From Bradyrhizobium sp. BR13661 (GTDB lineage: Bacteria > Pseudomonadota > Alphaproteobacteria > Rhizobiales > Xanthobacteraceae), in the NCBI RefSeq assembly GCF_029892425.1, contig NZ_JARXWB010000012.1:175806-239805 (forward strand): a DNA stretch of 64,000 nucleotides. Direction: 5' to 3'. The notes below the pieces were generated by a model. That model ran no database searches. It had not been told where the DNA came from and saw nothing but the letters and a program-made list of their open reading frames with translations. Positions 63,733 through 64,000 of the stretch are shown here, piece after piece. The first letter of the stretch is position 1. Every line of letters starts with the position of its first letter. A program made the translations under genes and the position numbers.

Positions 63733-63891
63733 TTACCGCGCATTGTTTTGCGCGAAGGCGGTTTCGAACTCAAGGGGCGATTGGTATCCGAGCGCCGAGT
63801 GCAGGCGCTCCTTGTAGACCTCCGCGATGAAGCTGTTGATGCGGCGACGGGCGTCATTGAGATCCGCGAAGGCCTTGCCGTTGACCTCGAG
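63733..63891 (-). pseudogene. IS3-family transposase OrfB, C-terminal remnant
   Basis: About 52 codons remain, ending at TAA (63733-63735). The fragment reads LEVNGKAFADLNDARRRINS and then ERLHSALGYQSPLEFETAF, the standard C-terminus of IS3-group integrases. On the minus strand a stop immediately precedes the fragment, so the 5' part including the catalytic Asp residues is missing. It lies between two same-direction copies of the 44-bp element end, evidence of nested insertion or deletion. Confidence 0.8.
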
Positions 63892-63905
63892 TTACGGTGA
63901 CAGTG

Positions 63906-63949
63906 CTGGACTGCACCCCTGAAGTGAGACACGATAATTACAGTGACAG
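63906..63949. repeat. Insertion-sequence terminal repeat, copy 2
   Basis: Exact copy of 63671-63714 in the same direction. Here it probably marks the left end of a second insertion sequence that continues past the window. An 18-bp sequence GAGTTACGGTGACAGTGC occurs just before it (63889-63906) and also at 63595-63612, about 60 bp before copy 1. Confidence 0.75.
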
Positions 63950-63967
63950 GCATTTCGAGGATGACCT

Positions 63968-64000
63968 GTGGCAGGACGAGGAAAGAAGCGTCAATTTCCG
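63968..64000 (+). CDS. Possible start of an insertion-sequence gene (cut by window end)
   Basis: A GTG at 63968, about 60 bp inside the terminal repeat, opens a basic peptide VAGRGKKRQFP that runs off the window. Position and charge fit the first gene (OrfA) of an IS element. Only 11 codons are visible, so this is tentative; the overlapping ATG frame at 63961 is an alternative. Confidence 0.35.
   Translation, partial: MAGRGKKRQFP

Larger units (their letters stand above)
63671..64000. mobile_element. Nested insertion-sequence remnants at the window edge
   Basis: The region combines a 3' remnant of one IS3-family element (right end at 63671, transposase tail 63733-63891) with the apparent left end of a second element at 63906 that extends beyond the window. 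The two ends are identical over 44 bp, so both come from the same or closely related elements. Confidence 0.7.

Overview
The window looks like a chromosomal segment of a Bradyrhizobium-type alphaproteobacterium. It is GC-rich throughout, start codons include GTG and TTG, genes are packed with 1-4 bp stop/start overlaps, and three palindromic intergenic elements of the kind common in Bradyrhizobium are present. An Irr-type iron control element also fits this group. No rRNA, tRNA, CRISPR array or phage was seen. All assignments come from reading the sequence; no database search was possible.

Layout: (1) 1-13000 is a large phosphonate island. The C-P lyase core phnG-H-I-J-K-L-M runs leftward out of the window. 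phnF (regulator) diverges from it. The transporter phnC-D-E-E also runs leftward. A rightward operon holds a hexapeptide acyltransferase, a second PhnM and a DUF1045 2H-phosphoesterase-like protein. I read Pho-box-like heptamer arrays with 11-bp spacing at three promoters, a perfect 12+12 bp palindrome (likely PhnF operator) in front of phnG, and an intrinsic terminator between phnD and phnE. (2) 13049-23031 holds a probable L-2-keto-3-deoxyarabonate dehydratase, a chemoreceptor, an enoyl-CoA hydratase with MarR, a TetR-controlled EmrAB-type efflux pair, and a tannase/feruloyl-esterase-family protein. (3) 23332-27798 is a four-gene operon: TelA, a lipoprotein fusing a solute-binding domain to a vWA domain, XpaC, and a Tat-type solute-binding protein. 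(4) After serA, 29192-45176 is a dense sugar-nucleotide cluster.

The sugar cluster is the most interesting region. It contains relatives of every step of ADP/GDP-heptose synthesis: SIS isomerase (GmhA-like), a kinase plus nucleotidyltransferase fused in the reverse order of HldE, and a GmhB-type phosphatase. It also carries its own transaldolase and split transketolase, three SDR enzymes, a Gfo/Idh oxidoreductase, a UDP-glucose-dehydrogenase homologue lacking the catalytic Cys, a UDP-galactopyranose-mutase-like flavoprotein, three methyltransferases and a radical SAM protein. No glycosyltransferase, flippase or polymerase is present. I infer a pathway to an unusual, probably higher-carbon, methylated sugar.

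(5) 45326-58184 holds a triple-rhodanese protein, an alpha/beta hydrolase with divergent LysR, a PepSY/TonB siderophore-receptor pair preceded by an Irr-box-like element, a MarR/isochorismatase-like/membrane protein/EntS-like MFS operon, and a small DapA-family/FAD-oxidase/GntR catabolic locus. (6) 58191-64000 has two small proteins, YgiQ, a duplicated ~130-bp repeat flanking a small membrane protein, an exported hydrolase, and at the right edge a truncated IS3-family element abutting the start of another insertion sequence.
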